DNA of 18,604 nucleotides, taken from the NCBI GenBank assembly GCA_000482145.1, contig AUXH01000392.1:1-18604 (forward strand), in the 5' to 3' direction. How positions within the stretch are numbered: position 1 is the first letter of the stretch; the number at the start of each line of letters is the position of its first letter. The position numbers and the translations under genes are program-made. Below are positions 6,626-14,857 of the stretch, in pieces. The notes beneath the pieces were generated by a model. It was not told the DNA's origin and did not search any database. It saw only the letters and a program-made list of their open reading frames with translations. Source of the stretch: Strigomonas culicis. Taxonomy: Eukaryota; Euglenozoa; Kinetoplastea; Trypanosomatida; Trypanosomatidae.

Positions 6626-8791
6626 TTACACTTTTTTTAATGCGAAAATGATACACAGCATAAAGAACAGCAGACCACTTGTCGCAGCTGTCAGCGTGAA
6701 AAAGCGGCCGAACGCATCATCGCTGAAGCCGATGTGTGTCAAGTAGTCTCGCCCTGACACACACGATGCACTTGTGGCATTCCCATCGGCATCGCAGGCA
6801 TAGGAGGGCTGCACCAGCACATCCCTCAAGGTCGGCCCGTACACCCACCGCAGCATGTTGCTATACTTGGAAAGCCACGCCCACGTGCGGCTCGTGCCAC
6901 TGTATGGGAAGTACGACGCCACACACGCGAAGACGGTGTAGCTGAGCGAGACGCAGCAGACCAGCAGGAGCTGCCGCTTCCGCGCGCTCGTCAGCACCAC
7001 CAACACGTAGAGCAGCAGATGGTGCGCCAGCCCTACGGTGGCGGCCAGGACCGCCACCCACCAGGACGCCCGCAGCCCTGCGCGCACAAAAGGAAGCAGC
7101 ACAAGACCGCTGAGCGCGTGCATGGCCAGCAGGAAGGTCGACAGGCAGCACAGGTACATGGCTGGCCCGTACAGGCCGTTGCGGCGATGACTCCGGACGA
7201 TGCGCACCTCGCGGCACGCCGCCCGGGTGAGCAGCAAGTTCCATGCGAAGAGCAGCAGGAACAAGCCGAGGACGAGCTGCTGCGTTTGTTTCATCGTCCG
7301 TGAGTGGTCGCCGTCGTCGCCACTGCTGTCCGTCTGCGACCGGCGCGCGACCGCGGTGCCGACGGCGACCGCCACGCACCAGGACGCGAGCCCGAGGAGC
7401 AACGCAGGCTCCATGCACATCTGGCGAAAGTAGGCTGGGAGGAGCAGCGCAGACTTAGACAGGGTGCTGCGGGACGCCTCCCGCTCCAGCTCCAGGTCGG
7501 TCGAGCAGGGCTCGTGCGCGTCGGCGTCGATGCTGGCCACTACTTGCTGGTGAATGCCACAGTCGTAGTACTTGGCCGCGTAGAAGAGCTTCTGCGCCTC
7601 GCTCTCCGTCCACTCCAGCGCCAGCTCCACCGCCTCGTCCGCCTCCGTCACGACGAGCGGAAGCACCTCGTCCGTGTGCAGCTGATGGCCGCTGCGGCGG
7701 TCAGTGGAGACGAGTCTGGTGCCGGTGCTGTCGAGCACCTGCAGGGAGGAGAGCCGCGTGGGAGTGACCCAGCTCGTCGGCTCCTCGCGGGGGAGCGTGC
7801 GCAGCGCCACCGACAGCGGGCTGCCGTCTGCTGCCGTCGCCGCCGCGCCGCCCGACTGACGCGCCACATTCTGTGGGATGCAGAGTTGATTGATGTAGCG
7901 AAGGAGGAAGCGGCAGGGTCCGGAGTAGACGACCTGCGAGCCGCTGAACAGCACCACGGAGCTGGTGGTCGCCTCCAGCCAGCTTGGCGGCAGCCAGCGC
8001 GACACGCAGCACACGACGGTCTTGTGCAGCACGCTGCTCACGGATTGGAGCAAGTCGGCGGCGGTCTGGGCGGAAGCGGCATCGAGGTGCTGGAACGGGT
8101 ACTCCAGGCAGAGCAGCGGGGGGTCGAGGAGCAGCTGCATGGCCACGTGGAGGCGGAGCGTGTCCAGTGCGTCGAGGCCGGCCGCACGCTGGCAGAGGTC
8201 CAGCTCCACAAACTGCGAGGTGAGAAGCACCATCTCCTCCAACCAGTCCGCGCGGCACGGGAGGCGCATGTGCGTGGCAAACATCAGCGTTTCCCGCACC
8301 GTTTGGTGGGCGAAGGCGACGGTGCCACACCGGACCGTGCGCATGCACGCACGCACGCGCTGGACTTCCTCGGCGCTGTACCGATCGATATGCACCCCGT
8401 TGATGTAGAGCGCCCCGGAGCTGCACGGTCGCTCCCCGTTGATCACCTGGAGCAGCGCTGCGCCCGCAACCCCATCGACGTCGACAATGGCGTGCAGGCC
8501 GCCTTCCATCATATAGGCGGAGACGGATTGGCACTGCAGTCGCGGCACGGAGGCCGTGCAGCAGCGGTGCAGTGCCCTACACTTCTCGCCGGTGTAGCCG
8601 TCAATAACGGAGACTTCTAAAAGAGCGACTCGCAGTGGGAGGGAACGGAAGGCCAGCTCCAGACGCTCCTGTACGGTCAACCCCTCTGCTTCTTGAACGG
8701 TGATGGCATCGGCATCTGTGTAATCCGCATCCAGCGGGAGAGGCACTGTGGGTCCGTCCTGCGCAGAGGAGTGCAGCAGAGAGCCAGACAT
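6626..8791 (-). CDS. ABCG-type half transporter with degenerate (probably ATPase-dead) nucleotide-binding domain (721 aa)
   Basis: The order nucleotide-binding domain (about 50-300) then six transmembrane segments (about 462-482, 504-523, 544-567, 577-600, 607-630, 697-717) is the reverse layout of ABCG half transporters, which act as dimers moving lipids, sterols, heme or drugs. The ABC fold is recognisable from TVRETLMFATHMRLP (164-178), LLLDPPLLCLEYP (220-232) and HLDAASA (235-241). The catalytic residues are gone. Walker A (104-114, DVDGVAGAALL) has no lysine. The Q-loop is shortened. The signature LSGGE is replaced by LDALD (206-210). Walker B ends E230-Y231 instead of Asp-Glu. The H-loop His region reads SRWLP (264-268). 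The frame is long and intact with six hydrophobic helices, so it is not a decaying pseudogene by appearance. It may work as the inactive partner of a heterodimer or as an ATP-independent membrane protein. A large external loop (about 631-695) holds three or four Cys and an N-glycosylation sequon NAT (671-673). Confidence 0.85.
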   Translation of the reverse strand: MSGSLLHSSAQDGPTVPLPLDADYTDADAITVQEAEGLTVQERLELAFRSLPLRVALLEVSVIDGYTGEKCRALHRCCTASVPRLQCQSVSAYMMEGGLHAIVDVDGVAGAALLQVINGERPCSSGALYINGVHIDRYSAEEVQRVRACMRTVRCGTVAFAHQTVRETLMFATHMRLPCRADWLEEMVLLTSQFVELDLCQRAAGLDALDTLRLHVAMQLLLDPPLLCLEYPFQHLDAASAQTAADLLQSVSSVLHKTVVCCVSRWLPPSWLEATTSSVVLFSGSQVVYSGPCRFLLRYINQLCIPQNVARQSGGAAATAADGSPLSVALRTLPREEPTSWVTPTRLSSLQVLDSTGTRLVSTDRRSGHQLHTDEVLPLVVTEADEAVELALEWTESEAQKLFYAAKYYDCGIHQQVVASIDADAHEPCSTDLELEREASRSTLSKSALLLPAYFRQMCMEPALLLGLASWCVAVAVGTAVARRSQTDSSGDDGDHSRTMKQTQQLVLGLFLLLFAWNLLLTRAACREVRIVRSHRRNGLYGPAMYLCCLSTFLLAMHALSGLVLLPFVRAGLRASWWVAVLAATVGLAHHLLLYVLVVLTSARKRQLLLVCCVSLSYTVFACVASYFPYSGTSRTWAWLSKYSNMLRWVYGPTLRDVLVQPSYACDADGNATSASCVSGRDYLTHIGFSDDAFGRFFTLTAATSGLLFFMLCIIFALKKV

Positions 8792-8866
8792 GGAGCCAAT
8801 GGAACTACTGTGGTTGATAGCCGGCTGTCGCTAGTTGCGCGAACGTCTCCGATGATATCTCCTATA

Positions 8867-8868
8867 TT

Positions 8869-8905
<37 letters not shown>
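8867..8905. repeat. (GT)n-(TA)n compound microsatellite
   Basis: A short GT run passes into an uninterrupted TA run of about 13 units. It lies between the ATG of the ABCG-like gene and the best candidate splice acceptor, so it may be transcribed into the 5' leader, where an AU run could form a hairpin. Confidence 0.9.
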
Positions 8906-8912
<7 letters not shown>

Positions 8913-8955
8913 CCTGATGTTGGCTACTTACATATTCGTGTGATTGCTCTAAGTA

Positions 8956-8990
8956 CTCACCAAACAAACAAAAAGGAAAGAGCAGCAGTC
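8956..8990 (-). promoter_or_regulatory. Candidate spliced-leader acceptor for the ABCG-like gene
   Basis: A pyrimidine-rich tract on the minus strand (plus about 8961-8990) is followed by AG at plus 8956-8957, with further AGs at 8949-8950 and 8947-8948. This gives a leader of about 155-165 bases, longer than those of the neighbours. Several AGs closer to the ATG exist but lack a good tract. Confidence 0.4.
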
Positions 8991-9568
8991 GAATGAAATC
9001 AACATGAATGCATTTTATACATGTCCTATGGTTTGACACACCGCAAGCAGAGGGAAAAAAACTCTCTGGTATCGCATTTTTTTTTCTTTTTTTTTTTTTA
9101 ATTACTGTGTTTAAATAGTTGTTTATTTGAATACAGAATTATCCTTTATATATATATATATATTCATAGTAAACTCCAGGCAAAAAAAAAAGAGCTTTTA
9201 ATTACGGAAAACGCAGCCAATACAACACTTAGAAAACCACCATACAGATACGCAAAAGGAGTTTTTCCCATACACACCTTATTACACCACGCAAAAAAAA
9301 AAAAAGAAGAGGGAGGAAAGACCTGGATCATATATTATAAAACGAGGAGGATATTACTCTTTTACTTTTCTCTATTACTGTTATCCGTATCCATTTTCAT
9401 CCAAATTTCATAGCTTTTCAATATGTCTTTCTCTTTTTATCATTTCAACTGAAAGAAAAAAAGAGATGATAGTGTTTCATGTGGCGCGTGGTTTTTTCTT
9501 CTTCATGTGAAAAGGAAGAAAAAAGGACAAAAAAATATAAAATTTCTTTTTTTTTCTTTTTTTTACGT
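8991..9568 (-). other. AT-rich spacer, 3' UTR of LETM1
   Basis: About 580 bases without a gene. It contains poly-T runs on the plus strand (9077-9101), a short (TA)n at 9149-9163, and poly-A runs near 9182 and 9293. It should hold the LETM1 3' UTR. No RNA gene was recognised. Confidence 0.6.
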
Positions 9569-11155
9569 TTACTTCTTCCCTTCGCTTGTGGTGGTGGTGG
9601 TCGTCGTCGTCGTCGTGGTCGCAGTGTTGGCAGGTTTTTCCTTCTGCTCTTCTTTCTTCTCTTCCTTCTTCGCTTCTTCCTTCGTGGCAGCCTCTTTCTT
9701 TGTCTCCGCCGCCTTCTCGGTGGCTGCGGGTTTGTTGATGTAGGCGCGGCAACGGGCACCGATGGAAATTAGGGTCGCCTCCGAAATCGGCTTTGAACCG
9801 GCGCCGTAGTCAAACGTATCAAACAGATTGGAGACGACGTGTGTCGAGTTGTGTGTCTCGTGGCCGACTGCCTCGATCACCTCAGACACCAGCACTGGCT
9901 GCCCCTCGGACTTGTTCTTGCGAAGCTTGGTAAACATCTTCTTCACAGTCTCCTCGGTCAGGTAGGCGCCGATGCTCTGGAGGTTCGCGATATCCTTGTC
10001 ACCCATCTTGGCGCTGTCCGTGATGTCCGCCACCTTCTCAGCGATCTTGTCTGCGGTAATTGGCTCTTCCTCAATATTGCGGACGCTGTCGACCGTCTCG
10101 CACAGTGCCTCGAGACTCGAGCGCACACTCTCAGGCATGTTCTGGATACCAAGCATCTGCCGGCGCTGCTCGATCGGCAGGCTGTTCATGGACTTGCGCA
10201 GGCTGTAGCGGGTAGGCTTGATCCAGAAGAGCGTGTTGTAGGGGACGACAGGGTCGCGTGAGAGCGAATTCCACCACTCCAGCTGCACGCGCAGGGTGTC
10301 GGGCGTTTCGGTCCACCGCATGCCGCGTGACACGTTGGCCTTCACCAGCTCCTCGTCGTCCAGCTTGTCTATACCCTCCATACGCATAATCCGGTCATCC
10401 TCGCGAATGGTATGATACTTTTGGATTATGCGGCCGCGCAAGCTGCGCGCGGCGAAGGTGGTCGGTATGAGGGAGTGGTACCACCTGTACACGCCCACAA
10501 TGCGGCCGAGGCCCACCGCGATGCTGTCCGGGATTTCGTAGACACTAAAAGGGCCTGTGCGGCTGAAGAAGGGAGCAATCAGACGGATATCTTTTGGCGT
10601 GATGGTGTCACCCACCACGCTGCGGCGAATCACTTCTTGCTGGTCTGAGTTGAAGGTCGCGAGAGCGGTTGCGGACACAAACTCCATCACACGCTGACGC
10701 GCGCGGAGGGTGCCAAGTGCATCGCCAAACACGCGATTGCGGCCTTGCGACTCGGACTCGAAGGTGGAAGGAATGAGTCCAGGGAACATCTTCAGCGCAA
10801 CAGGCAAGAGGAGCTCTGCGAATGGCACAACAATGAAGAAACTAAAGGGAACTAGACGTAAAAGATCTTTGGTGGAGCTCTCCAGCAAGAGACGCTCGCG
10901 CCGTGTCAAGGCTACACCACGCTTCAGCTGCCGGGAGTATCTCCACGCCAGACGTGTGTTAATGAAAAACAGGCGAAACCCATGGTATACGTGCCGCAGT
11001 CCTTCACTGATAATATTCCTCACATTAGCCATCGTAGAGACCTGTGGGGGAGGTACAGCCACCTGGCCTTTTGCCACGTGTTTTTTTGCGACCTGTACCG
11101 CAGCGGCCTGGTGTCCAGCCTTTTGGGCGAAGCGAACAAAAGAGCTACGATACAT
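9569..11155 (-). CDS. LETM1: LETM1-like mitochondrial inner-membrane cation/proton exchange protein (528 aa)
   Basis: LETM1 proteins control mitochondrial K+/H+ (and possibly Ca2+/H+) exchange and organelle volume; the T. brucei homologue is known to affect mitochondrial K+ balance and translation. The N-terminus MYRSSFVRFAQKAGHQ is a good presequence. The hallmark membrane segment DLLRLVPFSFFIVVPFAELL runs on to LPSTFE-like PSTFE (97-133), closely matching the family. The matrix LETM1 domain follows, with DDRIMRMEGIDKLDDEEL (253-270) and SRGMRW (276-281). Residues about 355-470 include helices that resemble the family's C-terminal part. The tail (475-528) is low-complexity: Ala/Lys/Glu repeats, then eleven Thr in a row, then SEGKK. 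The ATG at 11155 follows an AG at 11174-11175, leaving an 18-base leader. Codon GC is intermediate. Confidence 0.95.
   Translation of the reverse strand: MYRSSFVRFAQKAGHQAAAVQVAKKHVAKGQVAVPPPQVSTMANVRNIISEGLRHVYHGFRLFFINTRLAWRYSRQLKRGVALTRRERLLLESSTKDLLRLVPFSFFIVVPFAELLLPVALKMFPGLIPSTFESESQGRNRVFGDALGTLRARQRVMEFVSATALATFNSDQQEVIRRSVVGDTITPKDIRLIAPFFSRTGPFSVYEIPDSIAVGLGRIVGVYRWYHSLIPTTFAARSLRGRIIQKYHTIREDDRIMRMEGIDKLDDEELVKANVSRGMRWTETPDTLRVQLEWWNSLSRDPVVPYNTLFWIKPTRYSLRKSMNSLPIEQRRQMLGIQNMPESVRSSLEALCETVDSVRNIEEEPITADKIAEKVADITDSAKMGDKDIANLQSIGAYLTEETVKKMFTKLRKNKSEGQPVLVSEVIEAVGHETHNSTHVVSNLFDTFDYGAGSKPISEATLISIGARCRAYINKPAATEKAAETKKEAATKEEAKKEEKKEEQKEKPANTATTTTTTTTTTTSEGKK
9590..9622 (-). 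repeat. Coding trinucleotide repeat for polythreonine in LETM1
   Basis: Eleven consecutive Thr codons (on the minus strand one ACA, four ACC, five ACG and one ACC, in reverse order of the plus-strand coordinates) encode a poly-Thr run just before the C-terminus. The mixed codons mean it is not a perfect microsatellite, but the blocks of identical triplets suggest slippage. Confidence 0.85.
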
Positions 11156-11173
11156 TGCCAGAATGCAATACGA

Positions 11174-11197
11174 CTACAGTAGATCAAAAAAAAAAAA
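11174..11197 (-). promoter_or_regulatory. Probable spliced-leader acceptor for LETM1
   Basis: A T12 run on the minus strand (plus 11186-11197) is followed by AG at plus 11174-11175. The resulting leader to the ATG at 11155 is 18 bases. Confidence 0.6.
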
Positions 11198-11556
11198 GAA
11201 ATTGATGAATGATGATAATGATAACAATAAATTAGTAATTATGTATAAATGTAAAAACTAGAAGGTGAGACGGTAACGCAACACCGAAGAAGGGCTATAA
11301 GCACCACGAACCTCTGTTCTTGCGGGCAACAAACTAAGATCTGAGAAAGGGGGAATAGAGAAATCAGAAAACTATCATAAGGTCCCTCACATGTACACAA
11401 ATGAGAAACAGAAGAGTCACATCAATACAGAAACAGCAACATGTACAACAACAAAAAAAAAAAGAGGACCTACCAAATGGAAAAAAATACATTAGAGCAC
11501 AGTAATTAAAAATGTAGAAAAAAATGACAAGGGTCACAGAGCTACAGATAAACGCA
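11198..11556 (-). other. AT-rich spacer, 3' UTR of the signal peptide peptidase gene
   Basis: About 360 bases without a gene, between the SPP stop and the LETM1 splice site. It should contain the SPP 3' UTR and polyadenylation site. An ATGATGA-like string near 11207 is not accompanied by a D box, so no snoRNA is called. Confidence 0.55.
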
Positions 11557-12675
11557 CTACGCATTTTTCTTCTCATTTGCAACTGCATCTGCAACTTTCT
11601 GGGTATCTTTCTTGTCGTCAGTTTTCACATTCTTTGTATTTTCTTTCCCATAACCGAAAAGGTCAAGAATCATTTCCTTAAAAAAATCTCTGATAGACTC
11701 TTCTTCTTCATCGTCTTGATCCTCTTCACTCTTTTTCGCGCTCTTTTCCCTCTTCCTCTCCTCAGCTTCTTTTTCTTTCTTCACGTCCTCTTCGGTTTTG
11801 AAGGTTGTCAAGACATCAAAGTTAAACGCCGCCTTCATATCTCCTTTCACGAGTAGAGTGGCTGTAAATGTAATGAGAAGCCACGGAACAATGAAAAGAA
11901 GGGCGGGCTGCCCGTGCTTGAAAATCACCATGACCGCCATTGTGTTCACCAAACTGAGGAAGTACGAGAAAATGGCAACAAAGAAGTACAAGTTTCCGCG
12001 ATGCACAACATCGCGCGAGAAGACCAGCGTCTGGCAAACAAATAAGCCTGGTACTATCATGTCGCCCAGTCCAAGGAGGCTTTTCGACTCCATATCATAG
12101 AAAACGTTTCTTGGGAAAAGCATTTTGATCGGCCCATCGACAGCAGTGGCCACAGTAAGCATCACATCGGTGCCAAATACCCAAAAGATGTCATACAAGA
12201 ATAGCACTACAAGAAGCATGTAGGAAGTTTTGAAATCGCTGAGGGGCAGCGACTCGAGCGCCACAACACCCATCGAAAAGGAGAGGATGTTGTTCAGAAT
12301 CCAGTTCTTTGACACAAAGTAGTATATCCCTGTCGCCACACAGATGGTTCCGGTAAGGATGCTGGGTTTCTTGTACTCCTTTAAGAACGCGGCCAATGCA
12401 AAAATACTCCCCATCGAAAGATAAAGAGACATGAGAACATTCAAGTACTCTCTCGGAATGAACCGGAGAAGCACATACAGGGTAAACAAAAAGCCAGAGC
12501 CTTTGATAGGCATCAGCATGGCTTCATCGTTGTCCAACGAAACTTTTACTTTTTGCTTCATCATGCACTTCCGGAAACGAAATGCAGCAATCGAAAGGAG
12601 ACTCACCGCAATTAGTGTGAGTGCTGCAAGGCACACAAGCAAGCCTAATTGCTTGTTGGGTTCTTCGTCGGCCAT
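11557..12675 (-). CDS. SPP: Signal peptide peptidase-type intramembrane aspartyl protease (372 aa)
   Basis: SPP cleaves remnant signal peptides and some tail-anchored proteins within the ER membrane. All presenilin/SPP motifs are present: YD with Asp162 inside LFLYDIFWVFGTD (158-170), GLGD with Asp205 (202-205) and QPALL (256-260). About nine hydrophobic segments can be traced (roughly 10-32, 60-74, 79-99, 105-121, 127-144, 150-176, 199-220, 228-252, 256-277). The cytosolic tail (about 285-372) is long, Lys/Glu-rich and includes DDEEEES (321-327). The protein ends in KKNA, which fits the KKXX di-lysine ER retrieval signal. The start at 12675 (MADEEPNKQ) is chosen because the frame further upstream runs through the T10 tract and AG at 12713-12714; the leader would be 37 bases. 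Codon GC is low compared with the distal genes of the cluster. Confidence 0.95.
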   Translation of the reverse strand: MADEEPNKQLGLLVCLAALTLIAVSLLSIAAFRFRKCMMKQKVKVSLDNDEAMLMPIKGSGFLFTLYVLLRFIPREYLNVLMSLYLSMGSIFALAAFLKEYKKPSILTGTICVATGIYYFVSKNWILNNILSFSMGVVALESLPLSDFKTSYMLLVVLFLYDIFWVFGTDVMLTVATAVDGPIKMLFPRNVFYDMESKSLLGLGDMIVPGLFVCQTLVFSRDVVHRGNLYFFVAIFSYFLSLVNTMAVMVIFKHGQPALLFIVPWLLITFTATLLVKGDMKAAFNFDVLTTFKTEEDVKKEKEAEERKREKSAKKSEEDQDDEEEESIRDFFKEMILDLFGYGKENTKNVKTDDKKDTQKVADAVANEKKNA

Positions 12676-12712
12676 TTTTTTTCGCTTTATAGTTTGTGGT
12701 TTGTGGTGAATA

Positions 12713-12735
12713 CTGAACGAAAGACAAAAAAAAAA
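12713..12735 (-). promoter_or_regulatory. Probable spliced-leader acceptor for the SPP gene
   Basis: A T10 run with flanking pyrimidines (complement of plus 12719-12735) is followed by AG at plus 12713-12714. The spacer from here to 12940 is short and purine-rich on the plus strand, and it must also hold the 3' end of the upstream tRNA-modification gene. Confidence 0.6.
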
Positions 12736-12940
12736 TGGAGAAAGTAGACACAGAGAAGGTACAGAGGAGAAACGTGCATATCGGTGTATCAAAAGGAAAA
12801 AACAATGGCCGTGAGAAAAACAGACATAAACGAAAAGGGGAGAAGAAGAAAGGGAAGAAGAACAAAAGAGCGAGCATCGTAGTTAAGGCAAACAGTTATC
12901 AAAAAAAAAAAAATGTATTGTACAGAAGAAGAAAAAAAAT

Positions 12941-14317
12941 TCAGGATTTATTTTCGTCATTTTTGTGTTTCTTGCGAGGCGGCACTGGAACGCCAAACTG
13001 TTCTAAGTGACTCTTTTCGAGATGTTGCCGCTTCAAGGCTCCTCTGTGTCTTTTTGAATTCAAGTGAAGACTCATCTGATCTCTTCCATAAACAACAAAA
13101 TCACACAATGAACAGTGCTCTTGCGTGACTGGGGTGGTATTCTTTCTAGCTTCCATTAATGGGAATTCAACTGTGTCTTTGAGGAGCTCGCTTTGATTCT
13201 TGTGCAAAAAGAAAGTAAGAAGCCCATCCAATCTCCGCTCGACGCTACCAGAAACATCAGTATCTAAATCCATTTTCACGTAGCGGCTACCAAAATCAAA
13301 AATGGACTCTTTATAGGAAGCACCAACGAGCAACGGTGGTAGCCTATTAGTAAGCCAGCGCACTTGCTTACTCGCGTAATGTCGTGTGTGTGCTTTGATG
13401 CTCTCAATTGCCTTGACAACTGCAGCGTCCCTTTGTCTGCTTGTTTCATCGCTTTGCCATGCATCCAGAAACTCTTTTACACCAATTGCTTCAAAAATGC
13501 TCGTCTTCCTCACGTCGTTTTGATGCTGGTGGAAAAACTGCTTCACTTCTTCAACGAGTCCTTGGGACACCATTTCATCCACACGCTTATCAAGCAATGG
13601 GTACAGTGCATCAAGCGAGCGAAACGCCCAAATAAAAAAGCAAGTACGAGGATCAAAGCGGAACCGTTTGGTCTCTTCGTATAATTCAGTGGGCCTCTTG
13701 CCTGAAGAGCGGTAAATGTCCAGGAGGCGTCGCAGACGTCTGGTATCATTAGGATGATACCGAGAAGCAATTTCCGGGTCCACCAAATTCACGTGATGCC
13801 ATAAATCCTTGTCCTCAACATCATCACAGACATCAATATTCTCGCTGCCCACCAGCATATTCTCAATGAGAATGGATTGGATGTAGTAACAAGTCCCACC
13901 ACAGAGGATTGCAGCTGTCTTCTCGGCATGTGCAAAAAGGTTATTGATATACTTGCAAACTCGATTCACATAACAATGGATTCCATCGAAATACACTTTC
14001 TCCTTGTCTGTTTCAGCACTTTGTGGCTGATCAGAGCCGATATATGACTCTTCTGGTTCTCGCACAAATGCATCATCTGCGGAAAGAAAGCCTAGAAATG
14101 TATGCTTAATACCCTTCATATCCGTCTGCTTCACCTTGTTTGTCGCAATCGGAAGGTCAAAGTAAAACTGTGAAACGTCGCAATTGATAATCACAACTTG
14201 CTCATACCCCTGCTCCTTTAGTTTTTCGGCGAGAAGAACAGCTAAGCTGGATTTGCCTGATCCCGTTGAGCCAGACACAAAGAAGAGAACATTTTTAAAA
14301 ACAAGTGTATCATCCAT
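12941..14317 (-). CDS. TRIT1: tRNA dimethylallyltransferase (tRNA isopentenyltransferase, MiaA/Mod5/TRIT1 family) with C2H2 zinc finger (458 aa)
   Basis: The enzyme transfers dimethylallyl from DMAPP to N6 of A37 in tRNAs that read U-starting codons. Visible family motifs are the P-loop GSTGSGKSS (16-24), the catalytic Asp47 in INCDVSQFY (44-52), GGTCYYIQSIL (140-150), DPEIASRYHPNDTRRLRRLLDIY (180-202; DP-A-R-HPND-RR pattern), EAIGVKEF (276-283) and KQVRWLTNR (317-325). The C-terminal matrin-type finger has C402, C405, H418 and H424 (C-x2-C-x12-H-x5-H), the arrangement of eukaryotic Mod5/TRIT1. The end is Lys-rich (PRKKHKNDENKS), a possible nuclear signal. The usual D-S-x-Q signature reads D-V-S-Q here. 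No clear N-terminal mitochondrial presequence is seen. The ATG at 14317 directly abuts one AG and lies 15 bases from another. Confidence 0.95.
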   Translation of the reverse strand: MDDTLVFKNVLFFVSGSTGSGKSSLAVLLAEKLKEQGYEQVVIINCDVSQFYFDLPIATNKVKQTDMKGIKHTFLGFLSADDAFVREPEESYIGSDQPQSAETDKEKVYFDGIHCYVNRVCKYINNLFAHAEKTAAILCGGTCYYIQSILIENMLVGSENIDVCDDVEDKDLWHHVNLVDPEIASRYHPNDTRRLRRLLDIYRSSGKRPTELYEETKRFRFDPRTCFFIWAFRSLDALYPLLDKRVDEMVSQGLVEEVKQFFHQHQNDVRKTSIFEAIGVKEFLDAWQSDETSRQRDAAVVKAIESIKAHTRHYASKQVRWLTNRLPPLLVGASYKESIFDFGSRYVKMDLDTDVSGSVERRLDGLLTFFLHKNQSELLKDTVEFPLMEARKNTTPVTQEHCSLCDFVVYGRDQMSLHLNSKRHRGALKRQHLEKSHLEQFGVPVPPRKKHKNDENKS

Positions 14318-14372
14318 CTAAAAAAAAGTGTACTAGGGTTGGCAAATGAGAATGAAGAAATTGAAGAATGAG
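14318..14372 (-). promoter_or_regulatory. Probable spliced-leader acceptors for the tRNA dimethylallyltransferase gene
   Basis: On the minus strand a C/T-rich tract (complement of about 14345-14372) is followed by AG at plus 14333-14334, giving a 15-base leader. A second AG at 14318-14319, after its own T8 run, touches the ATG. Use of the second would put the spliced leader directly against the start codon. Confidence 0.55.
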
Positions 14373-14857
14373 CAATTAGTTCACGCAGTAAAAAAAAAAA
14401 AAGAACAGAAACATATGCATAAAACTATTGTTCCAACTATGTGCTCATGAAAACACTTGGTTGAATGAAAATGGAATTAGTTCAGATACAAGCATGTATA
14501 TGAAGAGAAAAACAAAAACAACATAATTATACGAATTATAAATCAACAAGAGTATATACATATACATATATATATATACTTCAGATATATATTTATTTCT
14601 TTGGTTATTCATTAAAAACGATTACAAGAGAGAAGAAAAGGAAAAAAAATGGATAGTATATAAATAAAAGCATGTGCATACATAATCGCTTTACAGAAAA
14701 AAAAAAGGTATATAATTCATATTCAGGTGAGGAATAATTATTAAAGTTACTTTTTTTTATTTATTTATTTTATTATTATTATTATTTTTAACCTGATTAA
14801 TTTTCATTATTATTATCCTTACCAGCTCAACCATTATGTCGTAAAGAAAATGAAGTC
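14373..14857 (-). other. AT-rich spacer, 3' UTR of the SLC35F-like gene
   Basis: About 485 bases without a gene. It is strongly AT-rich, with TA/ACATAT repeats at about 14557-14594, poly-A at 14698-14706 and an ATTT/ATT tandem block at about 14751-14790. It should hold the 3' UTR of the SLC35F-like gene. Nothing else is recognised. Confidence 0.6.
14751..14790. repeat. (ATTT)n/(ATT)n compound microsatellite
   Basis: Tandem ATTT units change to ATT units, all in the 3' spacer of the SLC35F-like gene. On the transcribed strand this is an AAT/AAAT-rich stretch. Confidence 0.8.

Noticed and set aside
7304..8620. A 438-codon frame on the plus strand
   Set aside because: Antisense shadow of the ABCG-like gene with biased Arg/His/Gly/Ala composition and no domain.
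11200..11225. Possible C-box (ATGATGA) of a C/D snoRNA
   Set aside because: No matching D box or terminal stem nearby; the string is part of an AT-rich, repeat-like spacer.
12676..12792. N-terminal extension of the SPP frame
   Set aside because: It spans the T10 tract and AG acceptor; the remaining start at 12675 gives a normal SPP N-terminus.
14333..14340. Telomere-like TTAGGG/CCCTAA similarity
   Set aside because: Only a single partial match (CTAGGGTT) with no tandem copies, so there is no evidence of a telomere or subtelomeric repeat.
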